Origin: DRQF01 sp964559135
Lineage (GTDB): Bacteria; Planctomycetota; GCA-002687715; DRQF01
Length of the DNA stretch: 10,578 nt
Assembly: GCA_964559135.1 (NCBI GenBank)
Contig: CAZLGG010000129.1
Coordinates: forward strand, 1 to 10,578
Direction of reading: 5' to 3'
The position numbers and the translations under genes are program-made. The notes under the pieces are model-generated. The model was not told where the DNA came from. It ran no database searches and worked only from the letters and a program-made list of their open reading frames with translations. Shown here one piece after another: positions 1 through 7,566 of this stretch (the first letter of the stretch is position 1; each line of letters begins with the position of its first letter).

Positions 1-65
1 GAGCTTTGCACGTCCCAGGCTGCACGAGGAGTGAGCCTCGAGCCCCGAGAGGAGGACATCGATGA
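1..65 (+). other. Possible 3' end of an upstream gene, ambiguous frame
   Basis: Two readings could be the tail of a gene cut by the window edge. One ends in TGA at 32-34 with last residues RPRLHEE. The other ends in TGA at 63-65, which would overlap the ATG at 62 in an ATGA arrangement like the one at 625-628. The stretch is too short to decide between them by composition, and neither tail is recognisable. It also holds the Shine-Dalgarno sequence of the next gene. If either reading is right, the left-hand operon begins outside the window. Confidence 0.2.
50..55 (+). promoter_or_regulatory. Shine-Dalgarno sequence AGGAGG for the first membrane protein
   Basis: A full AGGAGG lies 6 nt before the ATG at 62. 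This is near-ideal spacing and fixes the start of the first gene. It is the strongest ribosome binding site on the left side of the window. Confidence 0.75.
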
Positions 66-505
66 ACCCCGAACTCGCGCGAGCGCTCAAACTCGCCTTC
101 TACACCTTCCTGGCCGGGGTCCTCATGCCGGTGGCTCTCGCCATCGGCGCCTTCGCCGCGGACACCGTCGCCGAGCCTCTCATGTTCGCGGTCCCCTGCG
201 CGATCCTCGGAGCCATGCTGGTCTTGGCCCTCGACGCCGTCACCAAGTCGGGGCGTCCGGGAGCCGTCTGGCGCGGGGCCCTCGGGTTGGGACTCGGAGG
301 ATTCGCAGTGGCCGCGCTGGGAGGGCGCGACTTCGAGGCGCCGCTCTCGGCGTGGCTGGCCGGCGGGTTGTCAGGCGGCATGGGCCTGGCCTGGGGCTTC
401 GCCAGGTCGCCGCGCGCCGTGGCACTGTTCAGTCTCGCGGGCGGCGCTGCCCTGGGAGGATTCCTCTTCCTCGCCCGCATCCCCACCCTCGATTGCCCGG
501 TCTGA
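62..505 (+). CDS. Small polytopic membrane protein, probably ending early at an in-frame TGA
   Basis: This is an integral membrane protein of unrecognised family, 147 residues up to the first stop. About five hydrophobic segments can be seen at roughly residues 10-31, 38-58, 68-88, 93-114 and 118-140, rich in Gly and Ala. Short charged turns (TKSGR, ARSPR) lie between them. The start is fixed by AGGAGG 6 nt upstream. The last residues before the stop are T-L-D-C-P-V. The same frame stays open for 40 more codons after the TGA and reaches the start of the next gene, so the natural product may be about 188 residues with at least one more membrane segment (see 503-628). No catalytic motif is visible apart from the Cys at 145, three residues before the TGA. 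It is the first gene seen in a likely operon with the cytochrome c-DUF2231 gene. That it is a real gene is well supported by the ribosome site and hydrophobic periodicity; its function is unknown. Confidence 0.75.
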   Translation: MNPELARALKLAFYTFLAGVLMPVALAIGAFAADTVAEPLMFAVPCAILGAMLVLALDAVTKSGRPGAVWRGALGLGLGGFAVAALGGRDFEAPLSAWLAGGLSGGMGLAWGFARSPRAVALFSLAGGAALGGFLFLARIPTLDCPV

Positions 506-628
506 ATCACGGCTGTTCTCTTCGCCCTGGTTCAGGGCGCCTTCCTTCACATTCAAGGGCTCTGGCCCTTCGCGGCGACGGGGCTCTCCCTCTACGCCAT
601 CTGGAAACTCGGAGACATCACCCCATGA
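503..628 (+). other. In-frame TGA codon followed by 40 coding-like codons (candidate recoded or broken C-terminus)
   Basis: After the TGA at 503-505 the frame of the first gene continues without interruption to a second TGA at 626-628. The 40 intervening codons look like real membrane protein. There is a hydrophobic stretch (I-T-A-V-L-F-A-L-V-Q), then a second one around P-F-A-A-T-G-L-S-L-Y-A-I-W, and a polar end K-L-G-D-I-T-P. By my count about 31 of 40 third positions are G or C, like the neighbouring genes. The second TGA overlaps the next start codon as ATGA, a typical translational coupling that the first stop would leave 119 nt short. No separate start codon with a ribosome site is evident for this piece. 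Possible explanations are selenocysteine or other UGA readthrough, a recent nonsense mutation, or a single-base sequence error. TGA is used as an ordinary stop by the neighbouring genes, so a whole-genome code change is not supported. Confidence 0.7.
523..539 (+). promoter_or_regulatory. Hairpin 17 nt after the in-frame TGA, SECIS-like in spacing
   Basis: Bases 523-529 (CGCCCTG) pair perfectly with 533-539 (CAGGGCG) around a three-base loop GTT at 530-532. The loop begins 24 nt after the TGA. From memory, the published bacterial SECIS model asks for a short stem with a small loop, a G in the first loop positions, and a loop about 16-37 nt after UGA; this hairpin meets those terms. It lacks the bulged U of the E. 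coli fdhF element. In GC-rich sequence a 7-bp stem can arise by chance, so the structure is certain but its role is not. Confidence 0.3.
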
Positions 629-1449
629 AGCACTGCGGTCTTGTTGCCCTCGTTCTCTTCTTTGCGGCGACCGCTCTTCCCGCCCAATCCTTTTTCCCGG
701 AGGACGGCGGCGGCCGCGTGGCCGCGATCCTTCAGAAGCGCTGCACGCAGTGCCACTCACGGGACCTCGAGACGCCGAAGGGCGACTTTGGAGGCGTCGA
801 GGATCTGGCCATCGTCCGCGAGGACTACGTGGAGCCGGGCGACCTCGATCGCTCCGACCTTTGGGAGCATCTGACGACCACCGACGAGGACGAGCACATG
901 CCGCCGGCCAAGGCGGAAAACGGCCCCCTGCTCGCCGAAGAGCTGGCTCTCATCCGCTGGTGGATCTTGGCGGGAGCGCCTCTTCCGAAGACGAGCGACG
1001 TCGCGCGGGACGATCACGACCACGAGGGCGACCATGACGACGCGAATATCATCGCCACCCTCGGGCGATTCCATCCCCTGCTCATCCACTTTCCGATCGC
1101 TCTGCTCCTCGTCGCCGCCTTGGCCGAACTCTGGGCCTTCGCGGGCGGCGGGGACCGCAGCACGTTCCTCCGTCGGTTTGCCCTCCTGACCGGGGCCTTG
1201 GCCGCCATCCTGGCCGTCGCATCGGGCCTCATCTTCGAGGAATCCCACGACGAATCGAACCCACAGCTCCAGCTCCATCGCATCTTCGGCATCGTCGCGG
1301 CCTCCCTTGCCGTGGTCGCGCTCGTCATCGATCGCTTCGGCGGCCCCCCGTGGCTGAGGCGCCTGCTCGTCTTCGCCGTCGCGGCCGTGGTCGGGATCAC
1401 GGGGCACCTGGGTGGCCGGATGGTCTTCGGGGAGGGTTTTCCTTTCTGA
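625..1449 (+). CDS. Planctomycete-type cytochrome c fused to a DUF2231 membrane domain
   Basis: This is a 274-residue protein predicted to carry haem outside the cytoplasmic membrane and to be anchored by a C-terminal membrane domain. Residues 1-21 form a signal peptide ending L-P-A-Q. The haem motif CTQCH is at 40-44, and HMPP at 91-94 offers Met92 as a likely distal ligand. This spacing matches the single-haem domain found at the start of planctomycete PSD-type proteins. A His/Asp-rich linker (about 128-139) follows. The DUF2231 part starts near 148 with FHPLLIHFPIAL, then hydrophobic segments around 154-172, 186-205, 219-236 and 247-262, closing with GHLGG at 260-264; the two conserved His motifs are typical of that family. 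The start overlaps the preceding reading frame as ATGA, with GGAG 10 nt upstream. A role in membrane-linked electron transfer is inferred; partners are unknown. Confidence 0.88.
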   Translation: MKHCGLVALVLFFAATALPAQSFFPEDGGGRVAAILQKRCTQCHSRDLETPKGDFGGVEDLAIVREDYVEPGDLDRSDLWEHLTTTDEDEHMPPAKAENGPLLAEELALIRWWILAGAPLPKTSDVARDDHDHEGDHDDANIIATLGRFHPLLIHFPIALLLVAALAELWAFAGGGDRSTFLRRFALLTGALAAILAVASGLIFEESHDESNPQLQLHRIFGIVAASLAVVALVIDRFGGPPWLRRLLVFAVAAVVGITGHLGGRMVFGEGFPF

Positions 1450-1490
1450 CACGAAAACCGTCGCTCTCGCCCGGGGAACGCTCCCTCCGT

Positions 1491-4118
1491 ATGATGCGGT
1501 CCATGAGATCCGCCGTTCGCATGTGTCTGCTCCTGCTCCTCCTCGCCGCGCCGGGCTCGCTGCTCGCCCAGACGTGGCAGGAGGAAGTCAACGCGGTCAT
1601 CGACCGAGGTGTCGAACGCCTGGTGAGGCTCCAAAGAAAGGACGGGTCGTTCACGCTCGCATGGCCCGACTACGGATACCGACGGGAGTATCCGATGGGG
1701 CCCACGTCCTTGATGGTCTACGCGTTGGTGAAGTCAGGGCTCCCGCCCGACGACCCGGCCATCGCCAAGGCCATCGAATACCTCCGGTATCTTCCGTTCA
1801 AAAAAGTCTACTCCGTGGGTCTGCTCATCATGGCCCTCGATGCTCTCGGCGGAACTGAAAACGACGCGTGGATCCAGAGCGCGGCCAAATGGCTCGAGAA
1901 CAACGTCAACCCGAAGTTCGACTTCTGGGGGTACCCCAAGGGCACTCCCGACCTCTCCAACACCCAGTACGCCGTGCTGGGGCTCTGGACCGCCGAGCGC
2001 CACGGCTACAAGGTGCGGCGTCGGACCTGGATCGAACTCGCCAAGGGCGTGATGAAGGAGCAGGTGAAGAACGGAGGGTTCCGATACCGCTTCAACTACG
2101 AGAACTACTCCACGGGTTCGATGACGACGGCCGGCATCACCTGCCTCGCGATCGCCCTGCAACGGCTGAAAGGGGCGGCTCCCAGCCAAGAAATTCGGGA
2201 CTCGCTGGAACGGGCGTGGGACTACCTCGACCGCGTCTTCACGGCGACGGGAAACCCCGTCCGCGACGATGGACACCTCCAGTCCATGGCCAACCGACTG
2301 GGGTCCCACTACCGCCATCTCTACTACCTCTACGGACTCGAGCGAGTCGCGGCGTTGGCCAAGCGCAAGAAGATCGGGGGCCGGGACTGGTATCGGGAGG
2401 GCGCCATCTTCCTTCTGGGGCACGAAGATTTCCTCCAGCAGGGCAAGGCGAATCCGAAATCCTTTACGGGCGACTTCGGGGGAGCCCTGAACACCGCTTT
2501 CGCTCTCCTCTTTCTGCGCCGCGCCACCTTTTCGGGCCTCGCCGGGCTCCACAACGTGTCGGGGCGTCTGCGGGCGCCGATCTGGCGTCACACGACGGTC
2601 CAGCCCGGCTCTTCTTGGCACGACAGGGAATTCGACGACTCCTCATGGGAGAAGAGCGCGGGCGCGTTCGGCCCCTACCACTCGGATCGGGTTCCGGTGA
2701 GGTCGTTGTGGCCGGACGGCGCCGCCGACATCTGGCTCCGCCGCGCATTCTCATGGAACGACTCTCCGAAAGCCTTTGGACTGTTCGTCTGCCACGACGA
2801 CGGGGTGGAGATCTGGATCAACGGAATTCGTGTGGTGAAGACCGACTCCTGGACCACGACCTACAAGGAATACGGGGTTCCCGAGGAGGTGAGAAATTCC
2901 CTGAAACCGGACGGCAACATCATCGCCGTCCACGGGCACGACGTTGGGGGTGCTCGCGCCCTCGACGTGCGATTCATCGACATCGGTGCGCGGACGCGCC
3001 ATGCACGGGCCGACGCATCCGAGCGCTGGAAGTGGTGGTGGCGCTTCTCGCCGTCGCCGAACACGCCGCACCTTCGCCGTTTCCTCGTTCTCGATCCCAT
3101 CCCCGTCGAGAGTTCAGCCGCTCTGCTGACCCCTCTGCGCCTGATCACAAAGCGACCTTCCCCCGGCGGAAGCTGGCGGAGCAAGAAATGGAAACCCCAT
3201 CGTTCCCTGGAACCGTTCATCGACCTGGCGGCCCTCCAGCCCAAAACCGCGGGCGTTCTACACCATGCCGTCACGTGGATCGACGCCGGCCCGAAAAGGC
3301 GCAGCGCCGTTCTCCACCTCACCACACAAGGGGCCTTTCGCGTCTTCCTCGACGACGCATGCCTGCTCAGTCACAATTCCGAAAAGCCGGGACGCCTCTA
3401 CGAGTTCTGGCACATCCCGCTGTTGCTGACACCAGGGGAGCATCTCATCACCATTCGGATCTACCGTGGGCGCGAACCCGTGGGTTTCACGGCTCGCATC
3501 GCCGGCCGCGACGGCCAACCCATGGACGGTCTCCGCACCTTCCTCGATCCGGACCGGCCGGACGACGAAGCGACCGCGATCGCCCAACCGGATCAATTCA
3601 CGTGGCCGGAACTCCTGAAGCTCCTGCATCCGGACGCCAAGAAGGATCTCAACTTCAAGAAGGTCGACTTCGACAACCGCGTCATCGTATCGGGCCTCTC
3701 CTGGGACCACCCCGCGAGGATCACAGTGACGAAAGGCGTCACCGCATCGCCCGCCCCCCCTCCGGGCTCACGGGGAGTCGTGGCCCTCGGGCCGGATTTC
3801 GGGGGTCCGCCGGCCAGGCTCTACCGACGCCTGAATCCGATTGGAGCCAAGTCGCGGATGCGTGTGAGGTATGCGGCGGGCACCGGTGAGAAAGCGGTTC
3901 CCACGTCGTGGAAACTCATCATCTTTGACGGCCAGATCCACACGCTCCACGAGGAGACCCTTCCTCCCGCGAAACCGAACGCCAAGGCGTGGAAGGATCT
4001 CACTCTCGATCTTTCCGCCTTCGCTGGAAAGCCCATCCTCGTCGTTCTCGAGGCGGCCGCGCCCAAGAAGAAGGGCACCCGTCCGGTGGTCTTCATCGAT
4101 CGTGTTCAACTGAAGTGA
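1491..4118 (+). CDS. Secreted squalene-cyclase-like toroid protein with C-terminal beta-sandwich domains
   Basis: This is an exported multi-domain protein of about 875 residues. A signal peptide covers roughly residues 1-27 (Leu-rich core, L-L-A-Q cleavage region). Residues about 30-345 carry the repeated helices of a prenyltransferase/squalene-cyclase-like alpha/alpha toroid. QRKDGSF at 48-54 is the typical QxxDGSF repeat, followed by related repeats near 71-83, 154-173, 194-223 and 328-345. Residues about 360-500 form a galactose-binding-like beta-sandwich (DDSSW near 380, DDGVEIWING near 436, IIAVHGHD near 480), a module common in planctomycete secreted enzymes. Two further beta-rich stretches follow at about 550-700 and 725-875. 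I see no DxDD cyclase acid motif, so cyclase activity should not be assumed; the toroid may bind a ligand or protein. Start: ATG codons at 1491, 1494 and 1503 are all possible and no strong ribosome site chooses between them. It lies 41 nt after the cytochrome gene, probably in the same operon. Confidence 0.85.
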   Translation: MMRSMRSAVRMCLLLLLLAAPGSLLAQTWQEEVNAVIDRGVERLVRLQRKDGSFTLAWPDYGYRREYPMGPTSLMVYALVKSGLPPDDPAIAKAIEYLRYLPFKKVYSVGLLIMALDALGGTENDAWIQSAAKWLENNVNPKFDFWGYPKGTPDLSNTQYAVLGLWTAERHGYKVRRRTWIELAKGVMKEQVKNGGFRYRFNYENYSTGSMTTAGITCLAIALQRLKGAAPSQEIRDSLERAWDYLDRVFTATGNPVRDDGHLQSMANRLGSHYRHLYYLYGLERVAALAKRKKIGGRDWYREGAIFLLGHEDFLQQGKANPKSFTGDFGGALNTAFALLFLRRATFSGLAGLHNVSGRLRAPIWRHTTVQPGSSWHDREFDDSSWEKSAGAFGPYHSDRVPVRSLWPDGAADIWLRRAFSWNDSPKAFGLFVCHDDGVEIWINGIRVVKTDSWTTTYKEYGVPEEVRNSLKPDGNIIAVHGHDVGGARALDVRFIDIGARTRHARADASERWKWWWRFSPSPNTPHLRRFLVLDPIPVESSAALLTPLRLITKRPSPGGSWRSKKWKPHRSLEPFIDLAALQPKTAGVLHHAVTWIDAGPKRRSAVLHLTTQGAFRVFLDDACLLSHNSEKPGRLYEFWHIPLLLTPGEHLITIRIYRGREPVGFTARIAGRDGQPMDGLRTFLDPDRPDDEATAIAQPDQFTWPELLKLLHPDAKKDLNFKKVDFDNRVIVSGLSWDHPARITVTKGVTASPAPPPGSRGVVALGPDFGGPPARLYRRLNPIGAKSRMRVRYAAGTGEKAVPTSWKLIIFDGQIHTLHEETLPPAKPNAKAWKDLTLDLSAFAGKPILVVLEAAAPKKKGTRPVVFIDRVQLK

Positions 4119-4133
4119 CTCGCCGGGGGTGAG
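4119..4133. terminator. Weak stem-loop between two convergent genes
   Basis: Bases 4119-4124 (CTCGCC) can pair with 4128-4133 (GGTGAG) around GGG, with one G-U pair. It occupies most of the 26 bp between the stop at 4118 and the convergent stop at 4145. No T-run follows on either strand, so if transcription stops here it would not be by a classical intrinsic terminator. Confidence 0.25.
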
Positions 4134-4144
4134 AGGCTCTGACG

Positions 4145-7100
4145 TCAACGCTTCCGGAGTGACTTCAAGTAGGCGATGAGATCCCTGAGATCCCGATCGT
4201 TCAGCTTCTCGGAGACATCGGACGGCATCGCCGAACCGCCCCGCCGTCGCTCCGTGATGTCAACCTTCGGGATCGCCACCACCTCGAGACGACCGTAATC
4301 GTTGATGCGCAGGCGAAGAGTGTCTTGCGACTCCTCCACGACCTGCCCTTGGTATCCTCTTCCATCTCGGGTGAAAACCATCTCCGTCCCGTAGCCATCG
4401 ACGATGGTGCGGCCGGGGTCGACGATCGATTCCAGCAGGCGTCGCGGAGCCAGTCGGTCCCCGACATCGGAGAGGTCCGGGCCCGCAAGCCCCGCTCCGC
4501 GGCCGTCGACGGCGTGGCATCGCCGACACGCGAGGCTGTCGCGCCGGAAGATCTTGCGCCCCCGCACGGGGTCGCCACCCGCGAGCGCCAGGTCCCGCCG
4601 GTCGACAGGGTCCTTCAGGGCCGCCCGCGCACGCTCCCAAGACGTACGCACGCTGCGAATCTCCGCTGAAGGATCGCTGCGCGAGGTCAGGACGCGGCTG
4701 ATCTCCAGTCGATAGGCCTCCGGCGCATTCCCCCGGAGAAGACGGCGTCCGAGATCCAACACGAGCGCGTCGGCCTCGGGTCCACGGAGGGTTCTCAATG
4801 CCGACATCGCAGCCTGCTTCTCCGGAACGCTCCCCTTGGCCAGAGCCGCTCGAATCAACGGCATGGCGGTCCGGGGAGCCAGCTTCGCCATGGCGCCCGC
4901 CGCATCGGCGCGAAGCTTGGGTGCCTTCGCGCCAAGAGCCAAGCGTGCCGCTTCCTCCAATTCCGGGGCGTCGAGATCGGCAAGGGCGCGCAACGCGGCC
5001 CGGCGTACCGCGAGCGTCCGATCCTCGGACGCCACGAGCCCGAGAAGCACGGCGTCGTGATCGTGGATCTTCCAGTGGACGAGAATGGCGAGAGCCGCTT
5101 TCACGAGATCGTCCGACGTCGCGGTCAAGAGTCGTCGTAGTTCCGGCGTGAGGAGAGAAGCGACTTCGGATCTGGGCCAGGGATCGCGCGGACGATAGCT
5201 TCCGAGTACCGGATCCCTCACCGACGGAGCATCCCACCTGCGGATCGCTTCCAGAGCCAGGACGCGGAGTTCGGAGCGCACGCGACGGGCATCGACGGCC
5301 AGGTTCACGAGGGCCGACCCCCGCTCCTTGCCTCCCAGGGCTTCGGCCGCGGCGATTGCGCGACGAAGGATCACCTCGTCGGAAATCGGAGGGTCGATCC
5401 AACGAGCCAGATCGGGATAGGCCGCCGAGATCCGGCGATCGAACACGGCCCGCGCCGACTCCCTCGCCAGAGCGAGGTCGTCGGTCAGGAAGCGGGCGAC
5501 GCGCGGGTCCTTGCGCTTCGCGAGCGCCAGGAGGACGGCCAGACGAACGCTCGGATTCGGATGGGCGGCCATGCCGTCGAGGGCTTGGGCCTCCCGTCCC
5601 GCGATTCCCACCAGTGCCATGACCGCACCGTGCCGCAAAATGACGTCGCGATCCGCGTTCTCGCGGAGAAGCGCCGCGAGAGCGGACAAGCTCCTTCTCG
5701 TCCCCACTTTCCCGAGCGCCTGCGCCGCAAAGTAGCGGACGCGGGACGACTCGTCGGCCAGAAGCTCTTCGAGAACAGGACGCGCTTCGGCGACACGGGC
5801 TTCACCGAGCAGTTTCGCAATCTGACCCCGCACCTCGTCGTCCCGATCCCCGAGCAGAGGGATGAGATCGTCAAGACTCGTTCCCATGCGGCGGTGGAGA
5901 ATCCCCAGTCCCCAGATCGCGTGGAGGCGAGCCTGGGGCGGCAGGCTCTCACTCCAGACGATCTCTCGGAATACGGGCTCCCCTTCGTTGGGACGGAAGA
6001 CGAGGGCGTGTTGGGCGCGGAGGCGAACCCTTTGGTCGGGGTGGGACAGCAGACTCGCCAGACGATCGACCTCGAGATCCTCGAAGCGTCCGGCGAGCAG
6101 AGCGCGGGCACTCACGGCCTCGGGCGTCGCCGACGAGGAGGGCTCCCAGACGCGGTAGAGGCGTCCCTTGCCCTTCCCCACCCATCCGGACACCCAATCC
6201 GAGATCCAAAGCGCTCCGTCCGGACCGAAATCGACATCCGTCGGCAGAAGATTGCTCACGAACGATTCCTCTTCCTTCAGCTGATGATCGGCCCCGTGGG
6301 GCTCGAGGCGGAAGCGGAGGATGCCGCTGGACCGACGCCCTCCGAGGAAGTTGCAGACGAAGAAACTGTCGTCGCATTCAGACGGGAATCCGGTACCGGG
6401 GTAGTGAACGAGGCCGGAGGGGCCGCTCCCCAGATACGCGATGGGCGGAATGAGGAAGGCCGCCTGGTCCTTCGTTCTCGTCTTCCACCATCCTTCCCGC
6501 ATCCACGGGCCGCGATCCTCCTGAGACTGGAAGTCCATCCGCCATCCCGACTCGCCTCCTTGGACGATGCGAACGATGCGCGCTCGATCGCCCGCGTCGC
6601 TGTTGTTGTCCACGGTGAAGAGGTCGCCGACATCGTCGAAGGCCAACTCCTGAGGATTCCTGAGCCCGGTTGCCACGATCTCCAAGGCGGTGCCATCCGG
6701 CTCGCATCGCAGAACAGCACCCGATTGGGTGTTGAGGAGCCGACGTCCTTCCCGGGTCACCACGTTGAATCCTCGATCCCCGATGGAGAAATAGATCCGT
6801 CCGTCCGGCCCCAACGTCAGACCATGGAGGTCGTGACCGCGAAGCGCAACGTGAATGCCGAAACCGTCGAAGAGCACCTCTCGCTCATCGGCCACGTGAT
6901 CCCCGTCGACGTCACGCAGCGACCACAGCTTGGGGATGCAAGTGTAGTAGACCCGGCCCCGCCAAGAGAGAACACCGGCCCCCGTTCCGTCCAGAAGATC
7001 GCGAAACCCTCCTGCGAACACGGACTGGAAGTCGGCGCGTCCGTCCCCGTTTCTGTCCTCCAGAAACCGGATGCGATCCTCATACTGGGTGTAGGTGTGA

Positions 7101-7522
7101 GCCATCTCCGGATGGTGGCGAAGATAGAAACGGCGACGATCCGAGGTGGACCGGGCCGCCAGGTCGTCGAGGAGCCACTCCTCGTGATCGCGATTGTCGG
7201 GGACTCCTTTCTCCTCCTGGCGAAACGTCTCGCAGACGTAGACGCCTCCTCCGGGCGCGAAAGCGAACGCGACCGGATTTGCGATGTCGGGTTCGGCTGC
7301 GAATAGCGTGGCCTCAAACCCGGGTTTCAGAACGAGGCCTCGGGTCGCGGCCTCCGCCTCGGGGGATCGAGGGGCGATTTCCGGAGGCGGGTAGGACGTC
7401 GAAACGGCACCCTCGCGCGACGAATCCCGAGCAGGCTTCAGCTCGAAGATCAGAAGGGTCGCCGCAGCTACCCCGAGGAGAAAAAAAAGCGCGAAGAACC
7501 GGTCGGTGCGATGGGTCGGCAT
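4145..7522 (-). CDS. PVC-type dehydrogenase-like propeller protein with HEAT repeats and C-terminal haem c domain
   Basis: This is a large extracytoplasmic protein of 1125 residues from ATG 7522. Residues 1-30 hold a membrane anchor or signal (FFALFFLLG core). Residues about 62-460 match the Pirellula/Verrucomicrobium membrane-bound dehydrogenase-like propeller (TIGR02604 type). They include NPVAFAFAPGG, the Asp-rich calcium-type loops DRNGDGRAD (about 156) and DVDGDHVADE (about 204), HDLHGLTLGPDG, GLRNPQELAFD and DVDFGPDGALWISD. Residues about 480-950 are HEAT-type helical repeats, with repeating R-x-x-A-x-x-A-L patterns. The C-terminus (about 975-1125) is the PVC-type haem domain (TIGR02603 type): CRRCH at 999-1003, GPDLSDVG, SIVDPGRTI, and MPSD as likely distal Met. 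Such proteins are inferred to oxidise an organic substrate, perhaps a sugar or alcohol, and pass electrons to haem; the substrate is unknown. A GTG at 7534 would add four residues, but ATG 7522 places the signal better. Neither start has a strong ribosome site. Confidence 0.88.
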   Translation of the reverse strand: MPTHRTDRFFALFFLLGVAAATLLIFELKPARDSSREGAVSTSYPPPEIAPRSPEAEAATRGLVLKPGFEATLFAAEPDIANPVAFAFAPGGGVYVCETFRQEEKGVPDNRDHEEWLLDDLAARSTSDRRRFYLRHHPEMAHTYTQYEDRIRFLEDRNGDGRADFQSVFAGGFRDLLDGTGAGVLSWRGRVYYTCIPKLWSLRDVDGDHVADEREVLFDGFGIHVALRGHDLHGLTLGPDGRIYFSIGDRGFNVVTREGRRLLNTQSGAVLRCEPDGTALEIVATGLRNPQELAFDDVGDLFTVDNNSDAGDRARIVRIVQGGESGWRMDFQSQEDRGPWMREGWWKTRTKDQAAFLIPPIAYLGSGPSGLVHYPGTGFPSECDDSFFVCNFLGGRRSSGILRFRLEPHGADHQLKEEESFVSNLLPTDVDFGPDGALWISDWVSGWVGKGKGRLYRVWEPSSSATPEAVSARALLAGRFEDLEVDRLASLLSHPDQRVRLRAQHALVFRPNEGEPVFREIVWSESLPPQARLHAIWGLGILHRRMGTSLDDLIPLLGDRDDEVRGQIAKLLGEARVAEARPVLEELLADESSRVRYFAAQALGKVGTRRSLSALAALLRENADRDVILRHGAVMALVGIAGREAQALDGMAAHPNPSVRLAVLLALAKRKDPRVARFLTDDLALARESARAVFDRRISAAYPDLARWIDPPISDEVILRRAIAAAEALGGKERGSALVNLAVDARRVRSELRVLALEAIRRWDAPSVRDPVLGSYRPRDPWPRSEVASLLTPELRRLLTATSDDLVKAALAILVHWKIHDHDAVLLGLVASEDRTLAVRRAALRALADLDAPELEEAARLALGAKAPKLRADAAGAMAKLAPRTAMPLIRAALAKGSVPEKQAAMSALRTLRGPEADALVLDLGRRLLRGNAPEAYRLEISRVLTSRSDPSAEIRSVRTSWERARAALKDPVDRRDLALAGGDPVRGRKIFRRDSLACRRCHAVDGRGAGLAGPDLSDVGDRLAPRRLLESIVDPGRTIVDGYGTEMVFTRDGRGYQGQVVEESQDTLRLRINDYGRLEVVAIPKVDITERRRGGSAMPSDVSEKLNDRDLRDLIAYLKSLRKR

Positions 7523-7566
7523 GATGGGATACACTGCCCCGGTGTAGGACGAGCGTCAAGAATGAC

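Noticed and set aside
503..505. Genome-wide reassignment of TGA to Trp or Gly as an explanation for the in-frame TGA.
   Set aside because: TGG is the normal Trp codon throughout, and TGA is the sensible terminator of the neighbouring genes at 1449, 4118, 4145 (minus), 7942 and 8383 (minus).
31..624. Frame 1 is open from the window edge through the first gene into the cytochrome gene, suggesting a longer N-terminus.
   Set aside because: The translation is Arg/Gly/His-rich and has no domain character, and the signal peptide begins exactly at ATG 625. The upstream part is a shadow of the 62-505 gene in GC-rich DNA.
1350..1490. An upstream in-frame ATG at 1350 for the toroid protein.
   Set aside because: It would overlap the cytochrome gene by 100 bases and place an Arg-rich leader before a clear signal peptide that starts near 1491-1503.
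1868..3889. Long alternative open frame (673 codons) on the plus strand inside the toroid gene.
   Set aside because: Its product is Arg/Pro/Gly-rich low-complexity sequence, and the overlapping frame has recognisable domains. Such frames are common in GC-rich genes.
5561..7306. Long plus-strand open frame (581 codons) opposite the propeller-haem gene.
   Set aside because: Antisense shadow: no domain, no ribosome site, and the opposite strand is a clear multidomain protein.
7522..7559. TTGACG at 7559-7554 on the minus strand as a -35 box for the propeller-haem gene.
   Set aside because: No convincing -10 follows at 16-18 nt (CAGTGT or AGTGTA), and a start of transcription there would fall at or inside the start codon.
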